From positions 220,193 through 284,192 of the forward strand of contig NZ_LLYB01000081.1 in assembly GCF_001440475.1 (NCBI RefSeq): a stretch of DNA of 64,000 nt, in the 5' to 3' direction. This stretch comes from Bradyrhizobium lablabi. Lineage in GTDB: Bacteria; Pseudomonadota; Alphaproteobacteria; Rhizobiales; Xanthobacteraceae. Below the pieces are notes generated by a model, which searched no databases, was not told the origin of the DNA, and saw only the letters and a list, made by a program, of their open reading frames with translations. Position numbers and translations under genes: made by a program. Shown here piece by piece: positions 54,553 to 63,478 of the stretch (positions within the stretch are counted from its first letter, which is position 1; each line of letters opens with the position of its first letter).

Positions 54553-55830
54553 ATGTCAGTCAGCGCCACCTTCGACCAGCTTCTGCGCGGCGGCCGCGTG
54601 ATCTGTCCGGCCTCAGGCATCGACGGGATCAGGGACGTCGCCATTCGCAACGGCAAGATCGCGGCCGTGCAGCCGGACATTCTGCCGACGAGTGCCAGGG
54701 AGGTGATCGATGTGACCGGCAAGCTGGTGTTGCCGGGTCTGATCGATACGCACGCGCACGTCTATCAATATGTCACCGGGCGCTTTGGAATGAATGCCGA
54801 CATGGTGGGCGTCCAGTCCGGCGTGACGACGCTGGTCGATCAGGGCGGTCCGTCATGCATGACGTTGCCGGGTTTCCGGCATTTTGTCGCCGAGCCGGCG
54901 AAGTCGCGCGTCTATGCCTTCCTGTCGGCGTATCTGGTGGGTGGGCTCGAGGGTCATTACTACCCCAATCTCTACAGCCCGGATGGTGTCGATATCGACG
55001 CCACGGTGAAATCCGCGACGGCCAATCTCGATCTCGTTCGCGGCATCAAGGCCCATGCGGAGATTGGTGGCTTCGCGCGCTGGGGCATTCGCGTCATCGA
55101 AATGGCGGCCGAGATCGGTCGCCGCGCCGACCTGCCGGTTTACGTGCATTTCGGTCAGCTCTGGGGCCTGCCGGAGAGCGGCACCAACGGCGAGGACGTG
55201 GATACGATCCTTGCGCGCGTCATCCCGCTGCTGCGGGAAGGCGATGTGCTGGCGCATCCGTTCACGCGCCATCCCGGCGGCTTCGTCAACCGCGAGGGCG
55301 AAGTGCATCCGGTGATTCAGGCGGCGCTCGATCGCGGATTGAAGGTCGACGTCGGTCACGGCAGCCATTTCTCGTACCGTCTCGCCAGGAAGGCCATTGC
55401 CGCCGGCATTATTCCCACCACGCTCGGCGCCGATATCCACGGTTACAACACCCACGTGCCGGCGCCTGCCGGCACGCCCGAGCAGCATGAGGATGACGAG
55501 AACCATCCCTTCGCCGGCCAGGCCAAGTTCAGCCTTGTGCAGGCGATGAGTTCGATGATGGCGCTCGGCCTCACGCTCGAACAGGTGGTGCCGATGGTCA
55601 CGTCGAATCCCGCCAAAATGCTCGGCCGGGCTGACGAAATCGGTGCGCTCAAGGTGGGCCGAGACGCCGACGTCTCGGTGATCTCGGAAAAAGCCGGCAG
55701 GTTTGTCCTCGCTGATAACGAGAAGAACGAAGTCATTGCAGAGCGTCTGCTGCAGCCCGCGTTCTGTCTCCGCGCCGGTACCAGATACGAAGCCGTAGCG
55801 TCGATTTTGCCGCAGGCGGTTGCGGCGTAG
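54553..55830 (+). CDS. Amidohydrolase/deacetylase-family metallohydrolase
   Basis: 425 residues. His67 and His69 in IDTHAHVYQ, the probable carboxylated Lys166 in VRGIKAHAEIG, then VYVHFGQLWG, VLAHPFTRHPG and TLGADIHGY carry the metal ligands. A paralogue of 34287 with the same residue numbers for several ligands. It leads the operon with the molybdenum hydroxylase, suggesting it hydrolyses a ring or amide formed by hydroxylation or supplied by the importer. Confidence 0.86.
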   Translation: MSVSATFDQLLRGGRVICPASGIDGIRDVAIRNGKIAAVQPDILPTSAREVIDVTGKLVLPGLIDTHAHVYQYVTGRFGMNADMVGVQSGVTTLVDQGGPSCMTLPGFRHFVAEPAKSRVYAFLSAYLVGGLEGHYYPNLYSPDGVDIDATVKSATANLDLVRGIKAHAEIGGFARWGIRVIEMAAEIGRRADLPVYVHFGQLWGLPESGTNGEDVDTILARVIPLLREGDVLAHPFTRHPGGFVNREGEVHPVIQAALDRGLKVDVGHGSHFSYRLARKAIAAGIIPTTLGADIHGYNTHVPAPAGTPEQHEDDENHPFAGQAKFSLVQAMSSMMALGLTLEQVVPMVTSNPAKMLGRADEIGALKVGRDADVSVISEKAGRFVLADNEKNEVIAERLLQPAFCLRAGTRYEAVASILPQAVAA

Positions 55831-55866
55831 GAGGTCAGCGTCAGCGCGATTGGGGAGAGCGGCAAG

Positions 55867-58251
55867 GTGCGCAACGAGCGCGATTTTTCCTCCGCAGATG
55901 GAGCAGGCGCCGGACAGGGCGTCGGCGCCCGGCTGCCGCGCAAGGAAGACGATCGCTTGATGCGCGGCCGCGGCCAATTCGTGGCGGACATCCGCCTGGC
56001 CGGACTGCAGGACGTTGCCTTCGTGCGCAGCCCGCTGGCGCATGCGCGAATACGCGCAATAGATGTGCCTGAGCGCTATCGCGCCAACGTCTTCACGGCC
56101 GCGGATCTGACCGGCGTCAATCCGATCCGCGCCGTATCCGGTCTGCCCGGCTTCAAGATTTCCGAACAGCCGGTGCTGGCAGTCGGAAAGGTGCGCCAGG
56201 TCGGTGAACTCGTCGCCATGTGCGTCGCGCCGACGCGTGCGGAAGCGGAGGACATCGCAGCGGCCGTCACGCTCGATCTCGAGGAACTTCCCGCCGTCCA
56301 TGACATGCGGAAAGCGCGCGAGGCCGGCTCGGCGCTGGTGCACGAAGAATGGGTCGACAACGTCTTCCTCGAAACCAATTTCGAGGTCGACATCTCATCC
56401 GCGCTCGATGCGCCGATCAAGGTGACTCGCGAGATCTCGACCGCGCGGCAGTGCATGTCGCCGCTTGAAGGGCGCGGCGTGGTCGCGACCTTCGATCAGC
56501 GCCTCGATCAGCTCACGCTCTATTCCGCGGCGCAGATGCCCCACATTACGCGGAGCGGTCTGGCCGAGTGCCTCGGTATGGAGCAGGGCCGCATTCGCGT
56601 TGTTTCGCCCGACGTCGGCGGCGGCTTCGGTCACAAGGGAATTTTGCTTCCCGAGGAAGTCTGTCTGTCCTGGCTGACGATGCACCGCGGCCATCCGGTG
56701 CGGTGGACGGAGGATCGCCGCGAACATCTCACCGCGAGCTCAAACTGCCGCGAGCATCACTACAGGATCACCGTCTATGCTGACCGGGACGGCCGGTTGC
56801 GCGGCATCGATTGCGAGGCAACCGTCGATTCCGGCGCCTATTCCTCCTATCCGTTCTCGGCTTGCCTTGAGGCCGCGCAGGTCGCCAGTATCCTGCCCGG
56901 GCCCTATTTGATGCCAGCCTATCGCTGCCGGACTTTCTCGGTTGCCACCAACAAATGTCCGATCCTGCCGTATCGCGGCGTGGCCCGCTCCGGCGTTTGT
57001 TTCGCGCTGGAACTGATGCTTGACCTCGTTGCCGTGGAGGCGGGCCTCGAACCCGGCGAAGTGCGCCTGCGCAACCTCGTGCGCCCGGAGCAGATGCCGT
57101 TCGACAACATCACCAAAAAGCATTTCGACAGCGGCGACTATCCCGAAGCGATGCGTCGCGCGCTGGCGTCCATCGACGTCGAGGGGGTACGTGCGCGTCA
57201 GCGCAACGGCGAGATGGACGGCCGGCGGATCGGCGTCGGCGTTTCGATCTATTGCGAGCAGGCGGCGCACGGGACGTCGGTCTATTCCGGCTGGGGCATC
57301 CCGATGGTGCCGGGCCATGAACAGGCATCCGCACGATTGACACCGGACGGCGGCCTTGAACTCCGCGTCGGCGTGCATTCCCACGGGCAGAGCATGGAGA
57401 CGACCCTCGCCCAGGTCGCCCATGAGATGCTGGGCGTCGACACCGCCAAGGTGCGCCTGATACTTGGCGACACCGCGATGACGCCGTATTCCACCGGCAC
57501 CTGGGGCTCGCGTTCGATGGTGATGGCGGGCGGCGCGGTCGCAGCCGCCTGCCGTGAACTGGGCGAGCGCGCCAGGCGCATTGGCGCGAAGTTGTTGCAG
57601 CATGATCCGGATGCGGTGGTGCTGCAGAACGGCGAGGTTCGCGGCGTCAACGGCAGCGTTACCTTGCGGGAAATCGCGCACACCTGGTATCGGCGGCCGC
57701 AGGATTTGCCTGTTGACGTCGACCCCGGCGGGCTGGAGGTAACGTCCGGCTACAAGCCGCAGCGCGATTCCGGGACCTTCAGCTATGCCGCGCATGCCGC
57801 GCTCGTCGCGGTCGATTGCCAGTTGGGAGAGATCGAAATCCTCGACTACGTCATCGTCGAGGACGGCGGCACGCTCGTCAATCCGATGGTCGTGGACGGC
57901 CAGATCTATGGCGGTCTGGCCCAGGGCATCGGCACCGCGCTGTACGAGGAGATGCCGTTTGACGCGGCAGGACAGCCGCTTGCGACCACGCTGGCGGATT
58001 ACCTGCTGCCGGGTCCTACCGAGGTGCCAGCGCCGCGTCTCGATCACATGGAGACACCATCGCCCTATACGCAATTCGGCATGAAGGGCATCGGCGAGGG
58101 CGGCGCCATCGCGCCACCGGCCGCGATCGCCAATGCCGTCAACGACGCCTTGCGTCCGCTTGGCGTCGAACTGATGCAGTCGCCGATTACGCCCTACCGT
58201 GTCGTCGAGGCGATCCTCGCCAGGCGCGACGCAGAAAGGCCGGCGGCATGA
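55867..58251 (+). CDS. Molybdenum hydroxylase large subunit (xanthine-dehydrogenase/CoxL superfamily)
   Basis: 794 residues from GTG 55867, with GGGGAGAG seven bases upstream. Aldehyde-oxidase/xanthine-dehydrogenase a/b-hammerhead domain at about 20-150, then the molybdopterin-binding part with GGGFGHKG, the YRGVARSG loop and the C-terminal GIGEGGAIAPPAAIANAVND, whose glutamate is the catalytic base position. It hydroxylates C-H bonds next to ring nitrogens or oxidises aldehydes. The CO-dehydrogenase AYRCSFR loop is not present, so CO oxidation is unlikely. Substrate unknown. Confidence 0.92.
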   Translation: MRNERDFSSADGAGAGQGVGARLPRKEDDRLMRGRGQFVADIRLAGLQDVAFVRSPLAHARIRAIDVPERYRANVFTAADLTGVNPIRAVSGLPGFKISEQPVLAVGKVRQVGELVAMCVAPTRAEAEDIAAAVTLDLEELPAVHDMRKAREAGSALVHEEWVDNVFLETNFEVDISSALDAPIKVTREISTARQCMSPLEGRGVVATFDQRLDQLTLYSAAQMPHITRSGLAECLGMEQGRIRVVSPDVGGGFGHKGILLPEEVCLSWLTMHRGHPVRWTEDRREHLTASSNCREHHYRITVYADRDGRLRGIDCEATVDSGAYSSYPFSACLEAAQVASILPGPYLMPAYRCRTFSVATNKCPILPYRGVARSGVCFALELMLDLVAVEAGLEPGEVRLRNLVRPEQMPFDNITKKHFDSGDYPEAMRRALASIDVEGVRARQRNGEMDGRRIGVGVSIYCEQAAHGTSVYSGWGIPMVPGHEQASARLTPDGGLELRVGVHSHGQSMETTLAQVAHEMLGVDTAKVRLILGDTAMTPYSTGTWGSRSMVMAGGAVAAACRELGERARRIGAKLLQHDPDAVVLQNGEVRGVNGSVTLREIAHTWYRRPQDLPVDVDPGGLEVTSGYKPQRDSGTFSYAAHAALVAVDCQLGEIEILDYVIVEDGGTLVNPMVVDGQIYGGLAQGIGTALYEEMPFDAAGQPLATTLADYLLPGPTEVPAPRLDHMETPSPYTQFGMKGIGEGGAIAPPAAIANAVNDALRPLGVELMQSPITPYRVVEAILARRDAERPAA

Positions 58252-59084
58252 AACCGGCGCCGTTCGGATATGTACGTCCGCGCGATCTGCCTGCCGCGCT
58301 TGCCGCGCTGGGCGAGCCCGAAGTTTCGGCCAGGATCATCGCCGGCGGCCAATCGCTGGGTCCGATGCTCAACCTGCGGCTCGTCGAGCCGCAATTGATC
58401 GTCGACATCACGGGCCTTGCCGAACTCAAGCAGGCCGAGCGCTGTGGCGATGAGCTCGTGCTTGGCGCATGTGTCACCCATGCCGACATCGAGGACGGAC
58501 GCGTCCCTGACGTCACGGGCGGCGCCATGCAGCGCGTCGCCGGCAGCATTGCTTATCGCGCTGTCCGTAACCGCGGCACGGTCGGCGGATCCCTCAGCCA
58601 TGCCGATCCGGCGGCAGACTGGGTATCCGCGCTCGCGGCCTTTGGCGCAAAATTGACGCTGCGAAGCCTTGCAGGCAGCCGCACGCTCGCAATGGAGGCG
58701 TTCGTCGTGGGCGCGCTCGAATCTGCGTTGCGTGCAGGTGAGATCGTGGAAACGATCCACATTCCGGTGATGCCGGCTTCGGCACACTGGGGCTACTTCA
58801 AGGCCTGTCGCAAGCCGGGCGAGTTCGCACATGCGATCGGCGCGGTCATGATCGATCCGAGTGCCGGAACGGCCCGTGTCGTGATCGGCGCGATCGATTC
58901 AGCGCCGATCCTCATTGCCAATCCGGCCGAGTTGTTCGGTGGACGGATCGGTGGCGACTACAAGGAACGGTTCGACGCGCGTGTGGCGGACGCCATTCTG
59001 GCAAAGGCCGGCGTCGCCAGCCCGGCTCATCGGCATATTCATGTCGGCGTGCTGCAGCGCGCGGTGCGAGAGGCGGCGGCATGA
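58248..59084 (+). CDS. Molybdenum hydroxylase FAD-binding subunit
   Basis: 278 residues. FAD-binding motifs IIAGGQSLGPMLNLRL and GTVGGSLSHADPAADW are standard for the medium subunit. It passes electrons from the Fe-S subunit to an acceptor. It overlaps both neighbouring subunit genes by 4 nt. Confidence 0.94.
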   Translation: MKPAPFGYVRPRDLPAALAALGEPEVSARIIAGGQSLGPMLNLRLVEPQLIVDITGLAELKQAERCGDELVLGACVTHADIEDGRVPDVTGGAMQRVAGSIAYRAVRNRGTVGGSLSHADPAADWVSALAAFGAKLTLRSLAGSRTLAMEAFVVGALESALRAGEIVETIHIPVMPASAHWGYFKACRKPGEFAHAIGAVMIDPSAGTARVVIGAIDSAPILIANPAELFGGRIGGDYKERFDARVADAILAKAGVASPAHRHIHVGVLQRAVREAAA

Positions 59085-60280
59085 GCATGGTCGCGCTCAC
59101 CGTGAATCAGCGCGCGGTACGGACTCCCGCGGAACCGCGCACCAGCCTCGCCGATTTCGTTCGAGACAAGCTCGACCTGACCGGGACGCATCTCGGTTGC
59201 GAGCATGGCGTCTGCGGGGCCTGCACGGTGTTGGTTGACGGCGTGCCGGCGCGTTCGTGCATCACTTATGCGGTCGCTTGCGAAGGCGCCGACATCACCA
59301 CCATCGAAGGCCTCGACAAGGATGCGGTTACATCGGAGCTCCGCGCGGCCTTCACCCGCGAGCATGCGCTGCAATGCGGCTACTGCACGCCAGGAATGCT
59401 GGTCTCGGCGCGTGACCTGGTGCTTCGCCTGCCGCAGGCGGATGAGCGCGCGATCCGGATCGGTCTGAGCGGCAATCTGTGCCGATGCACCGGTTATGTC
59501 GGCATCGTGCGGGCGGTTCAGTCCGTGATCGAAGCGCGGCGCGCGCGCGGCGTGGCAGCCGAGCCGGACGGAGGGCGGAAGATCCTGGGCCCCGCCGGTT
59601 CAGGCCGAAGCGAGCATGATGGCCCGGGCAGGGCCGAACGCGTGCGGCCGGCAGAGCCAGCACCGCCGGCCACGCCGGTTGCTTCGATCCCGGACTTCAC
59701 GCCGACCGCCGTTTTTACCCAGCAGTTCAGCGTCGCTCACCCGCCTGCGCAGGTCTTTGCGATGTTCGACGACATCGCGGCAGTGGCGGCCTGCCTTCCC
59801 GGTGCGTCGCTGACGGCGCCGCCTGATCCGGCGCGCGTCGAGGGTGCTATCCGCGTCAAGCTTGGCCCGATTGCCGCGACATTCTCCGGCTTTGCCCGGG
59901 TCGAACGGAATCCCGCCGACATGTGCGGCCGCATCGTCGGCATCGGCAACGACCGGCGCAGCCGGTCGACGACCCAGGGTGAAATTCAATACCGGCTGGT
60001 GCCGACGGGTGAGGGCGCGGCAACGCGTGTCGAACTTTCCATCGGATATACGCTGACGGGAATGCTGGCCCAGGTCGGAAGACCGGGACTGGTGCGCGAT
60101 CTCGCCGAGCGGTTGATCGCCGAATTCGCCGGCAATCTCGACCGCCGCTTGTCGGGTGCAGCGCCGGCCGGCGCAGATCCGGTCGAGCTGGACGGTGTGT
60201 CGCTGGCTTCAGGTCTTTTGCGTGCGCGGGTCGCGCGTTGGCTTGGTCGTTTCTTTTCCAACAAGGACGGAGCGGCGTGA
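59081..60280 (+). CDS. Molybdenum hydroxylase Fe-S subunit fused to CoxG/SRPBCC domain
   Basis: 399 residues, over twice a normal Fe-S subunit. Residues 1-165 are the small subunit: plant-type 2Fe-2S cysteines at 40, 45, 48 and 60, and the second cluster at 99, 102, 134 and 136. After a proline- and alanine-rich linker, residues about 205-355 are an SRPBCC domain of the CoxG type (AHPPAQVFAMFDDIAAVAAC; CLPGASL). A C-terminal amphipathic helix follows (LRARVARWLGRFFSN). Separate CoxG proteins recruit CO dehydrogenase to the membrane, so the fusion probably tethers this hydroxylase to the membrane respiratory chain. Confidence 0.9.
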   Translation: MSMVALTVNQRAVRTPAEPRTSLADFVRDKLDLTGTHLGCEHGVCGACTVLVDGVPARSCITYAVACEGADITTIEGLDKDAVTSELRAAFTREHALQCGYCTPGMLVSARDLVLRLPQADERAIRIGLSGNLCRCTGYVGIVRAVQSVIEARRARGVAAEPDGGRKILGPAGSGRSEHDGPGRAERVRPAEPAPPATPVASIPDFTPTAVFTQQFSVAHPPAQVFAMFDDIAAVAACLPGASLTAPPDPARVEGAIRVKLGPIAATFSGFARVERNPADMCGRIVGIGNDRRSRSTTQGEIQYRLVPTGEGAATRVELSIGYTLTGMLAQVGRPGLVRDLAERLIAEFAGNLDRRLSGAAPAGADPVELDGVSLASGLLRARVARWLGRFFSNKDGAA

Positions 60281-60333
60281 TGGAGCGGTGTTCTGACTGC
60301 AAGTTGATCAACAGCGTGAGATTGGAGAACCAT

Positions 60334-61488
60334 ATGAAACGGGCTTTCAGAAGTATTTCAGCGATTGCGCTGGCAGCTGCCGTCTTTGGCGGCGCGGCCG
60401 AGGCTCAGACCATCAAGATCGGCGTCAACGAGCCGCTCACCGGCGCGTTCGCCGCCTCCGGGACCTACGTCGTGAACGGCGCCAAGATCGCCGCTGATGA
60501 GATCAATGCAAAGGGCGGAATCCTCGGCAAGAAGCTCGAGCTTGTCATCGAAGACAACAAGAGTAATCCGACCGAGGCCGCCGCCGTTGCCGAGAAGCTG
60601 ATCACCAGCGACAAGGTGCCGGTGCTAATGGGCGCATGGGGCTCGAGCCTGACGCTGGCCGTGATGCCCAAACTGATGGAATATGAGACCCCGATGGTGG
60701 TCGAGACCTCCTCGTCGGGCAAGATCACCACGACGGGCAATCCCTACATCTTCCGGATTTCGCCGCCTTCGGCAATCGAAGCCGCTGCGTTCAAGGGAAT
60801 TGTCGACAAGCTTGAATTGAAGAAGGTCGATTTCCTCGTGATCAACAACGACTGGGGCCGCGGTACCGCGGAAGACTTCAGCAAGATGATGAAGGAGAAG
60901 GGGATCACGGTCGGGTCCGTCGAGACGATGGACCAGGGCGCGCAGGACATGAGCGCGCAATTGTCCAAGCTCAAGGGCACCGACTCCGAAACCATCATCG
61001 TGACCACGGCGGTGGACCAGCTTACGCTTATCTTCAAGCAGGCTGCGGCGCTGGGCTTGAAGAAGCGCATCATCACCACCGGCGGCTCGCAGAATCCGGA
61101 TCAGATCATCGCGCAGGCGGGGGCCGCCGCCAACGGCACCATGCATCTGACGACCTTCCTGCCCTGGTTCCCCGACAAGACGCCGAACCCGGAAGCGACC
61201 AACTACTTCATCGCCGAATGGAAGAAGCGCGGATTCGACTTCGCCGGCTGCACCGAGAGTTTTCGCGGCTATGACGGTATCCGCACGGCCGCAGCGGCCA
61301 TCGAGAAGGCCGGCAAGGCGGAGCCTGCGGCGATCAAGGCCGCGCTGTGGGATATCAATATCAAGGGCTTGAACGGCGACATCGTCTTCCGAAAGGCCGG
61401 CCCCGAAGGCAAGGAGAGCGGCCAGAGCCAGCCCAACGTCTATCTGATCGAGATCACCGACGGCAAGATCGGCATGAAGACGCTCTGA
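60334..61488 (+). CDS. Liv-type ABC substrate-binding protein
   Basis: 384 residues from ATG 60334; a signal peptide (AIALAAAVFGGAAEA) fits this start and not an upstream one. Branched-chain amino-acid binding-protein fold (IKIGVNEPLTGAFAASG; NAKGGILGKKLELVIEDNKS). In operons such as this with an oxidative pathway the ligand is often an aromatic or amide compound and not leucine. Confidence 0.92.
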   Translation: MKRAFRSISAIALAAAVFGGAAEAQTIKIGVNEPLTGAFAASGTYVVNGAKIAADEINAKGGILGKKLELVIEDNKSNPTEAAAVAEKLITSDKVPVLMGAWGSSLTLAVMPKLMEYETPMVVETSSSGKITTTGNPYIFRISPPSAIEAAAFKGIVDKLELKKVDFLVINNDWGRGTAEDFSKMMKEKGITVGSVETMDQGAQDMSAQLSKLKGTDSETIIVTTAVDQLTLIFKQAAALGLKKRIITTGGSQNPDQIIAQAGAAANGTMHLTTFLPWFPDKTPNPEATNYFIAEWKKRGFDFAGCTESFRGYDGIRTAAAAIEKAGKAEPAAIKAALWDINIKGLNGDIVFRKAGPEGKESGQSQPNVYLIEITDGKIGMKTL

Positions 61489-61562
61489 CGTCAGGTTGCT
61501 GACCGGCGAGGTCCGCGGGCTAAACCGCGACCTCGCCTGGACAGGGGGCATTCGGAGTTACC

Positions 61563-62435
61563 TTGAGCGAGTTTCTGCAACATCTGATCAATATGCTGGT
61601 GCTCGGCGGCACGTATGCGCTGCTGGGAATCGGGCTCACCTTGATCTTCGGCATCATGAACGTCGTGAACTTCACGCATGGCGTGCTCTATACGTTCGGT
61701 GCTTACGTCATGTTCATCGTGGTGCATCAGCTCGGCGTCAATTTCTTTGTCGCGCTGCCGCTTGCGGTCGTGGCCGGATGGCTGCTCGGCGCGGCGATCG
61801 AACTGACGTTGCTGCGGCCGTTGCGTGGCTCCGACATCGACACCACCATGCTGGTGATGATCGGCGCCTGGATCGCGATGCAGTCAGGCACGCTATGGAT
61901 TTGGGGCGGTGTCGCGAAGTCGGTATCGACCCCGTTCCCCGAGGCGCCGCTGGTGCTCGGACCGGTCTCGGTGTCCTGGCTGCGGCTGTTCGTGCTCGCC
62001 GCGGCGGCGCTGCTGATCGTGGTCACCTATTTCCTGATCAACAGATCAAAACTTGGCTGCGCGATGCGGGCGACGTTCCAGGATCAGGACACCGCCTCGC
62101 TGATGGGCGTCAACGTCGACCTGATCTACACCTCAACCTTCGCGATCGGTTCGAGTCTGGCTGCGGCGGCGGGCGCGCTGCTCGGCCCGGTCTATGTGAT
62201 CTTCCCGCAAATGGGCGACCTCGCCGCCGTCAAGGCATTCGCGATCGTGATCCTCGGCGGGCTCGGCAACATCACCGGCGCGGTCATCGGCGGTTTCATT
62301 CTGGCGCTGGCTGAGGAACTGGGCGCCGGTTACGTTTCGTCGGGTTACCGCGATGCCATGGGTTTCCTGATCATCATCGCGGTTCTGATCTTCAAGCCGA
62401 CCGGGCTTTTCGCGCGCTCGGAGCGAGTCGGATGA
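61563..62435 (+). CDS. Liv-type ABC permease (LivH-like)
   Basis: 290 residues from TTG 61563, eight or so membrane helices, with the N-terminal HLINMLVLGGTYALLGIGLT of the H subunit and the ILGGLGNITGAVIGGF coupling motif. Overlaps the next gene. Confidence 0.93.
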   Translation: MSEFLQHLINMLVLGGTYALLGIGLTLIFGIMNVVNFTHGVLYTFGAYVMFIVVHQLGVNFFVALPLAVVAGWLLGAAIELTLLRPLRGSDIDTTMLVMIGAWIAMQSGTLWIWGGVAKSVSTPFPEAPLVLGPVSVSWLRLFVLAAAALLIVVTYFLINRSKLGCAMRATFQDQDTASLMGVNVDLIYTSTFAIGSSLAAAAGALLGPVYVIFPQMGDLAAVKAFAIVILGGLGNITGAVIGGFILALAEELGAGYVSSGYRDAMGFLIIIAVLIFKPTGLFARSERVG

Positions 62436-63478
62436 AGCTCGCCGTCACCATTCTGACGATCGCAGCATTGGCATCGTTCCCGTTGTGGCTGCGCGATCCG
62501 TATCTCATGAATGCCCTGATCACGACAGGCATTTTCATCATCGGGGCGATGAGCCTCAATCTGCTCCTCGGGTTCACCGGCCAGCTCAGCCTCGGCCATA
62601 TCGCGTTCTTCGGCATCGGCGCCTATGTCAGCGCCTTGACCTCCCTGGGGTTCGACGTCGGTCTGCCCGGAGGCTTCCGCATTGTGCACGAACCCTGGCC
62701 GCCGGCTGTCGGCTTCGTGCTGGCAATCATAGTCGCGGGATTGTGCGGATATCTGGTGGGACTGCTGTCGTTCCGGGTGCGTGGTGCCTATTTCGTGATC
62801 GTGACGATCTCGTTTGCCGAGGTCGTTCGACTGGTTGCTCTGAACTGGGTCGAGTTGACTCAAGGCCCGCTAGCGCTGACCAACATCCCGTCGATCACGA
62901 TCGGATTGCCGGCGCTCGGTAGCCTGACCCTTCGTACCAAGTTGCAGAATTACTATCTCGTGCTCGCGGTCGCCGTCGCAACCTATGTGCTGATCTCGCG
63001 TCTTGTTCATTCGCATTTCGGCCGCGCCATGCGCGGGCTGATGGAAAACGAAACGCTGGCGGTGTCGGTCGGCATCGACGTGACCAAGACGCTCACCCTG
63101 GCCGCGGTGATTTCGGCCGGGATCGCCGGAGCAGCCGGCAGTCTGTATGCGCACTACATTCGCATCATCGATCCCGAAGTGTTTGCCTTTATCAATACGG
63201 TGACCATGGTGATCATGGTCATCACCGGCGGCAAGGGGTCTCTGGCCGGCCCTGTCGTCGGCGGCCTGATCTTCGGGTTGTTGCCCGTGTTCCTGCGTCC
63301 GATCATGGCGCCGGAGGCGCAGTGGATCGCTTATGGCGGGGTCCTGATCGTCATTCTGTTCGTGCTGCCGCGCGGCATCGTGCCGTCGCTCGCGCAGCGA
63401 TGGGCGAAATGGCGGAGCCGGCCACGTGCGGCTGGCGCGGTGAGCTTTTCCGAGCGTGACGTCAAGGAGAATGCGTGA
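62432..63478 (+). CDS. Liv-type ABC permease (LivM-like)
   Basis: 348 residues, about ten helices, with LLLGFTGQLSLGHIAFFGIG and ITGGKGSLAGPVVGG motifs of the M subunit. ATGA overlap with LivH-like; its stop overlaps the next ATG. Confidence 0.93.
   Translation: MKLAVTILTIAALASFPLWLRDPYLMNALITTGIFIIGAMSLNLLLGFTGQLSLGHIAFFGIGAYVSALTSLGFDVGLPGGFRIVHEPWPPAVGFVLAIIVAGLCGYLVGLLSFRVRGAYFVIVTISFAEVVRLVALNWVELTQGPLALTNIPSITIGLPALGSLTLRTKLQNYYLVLAVAVATYVLISRLVHSHFGRAMRGLMENETLAVSVGIDVTKTLTLAAVISAGIAGAAGSLYAHYIRIIDPEVFAFINTVTMVIMVITGGKGSLAGPVVGGLIFGLLPVFLRPIMAPEAQWIAYGGVLIVILFVLPRGIVPSLAQRWAKWRSRPRAAGAVSFSERDVKENA

Noticed and set aside
55867-60280. Aerobic CO dehydrogenase
   Set aside because: The large subunit lacks the AYRCSFR active-site loop, and subunit order and fused CoxG differ from the cox operon.
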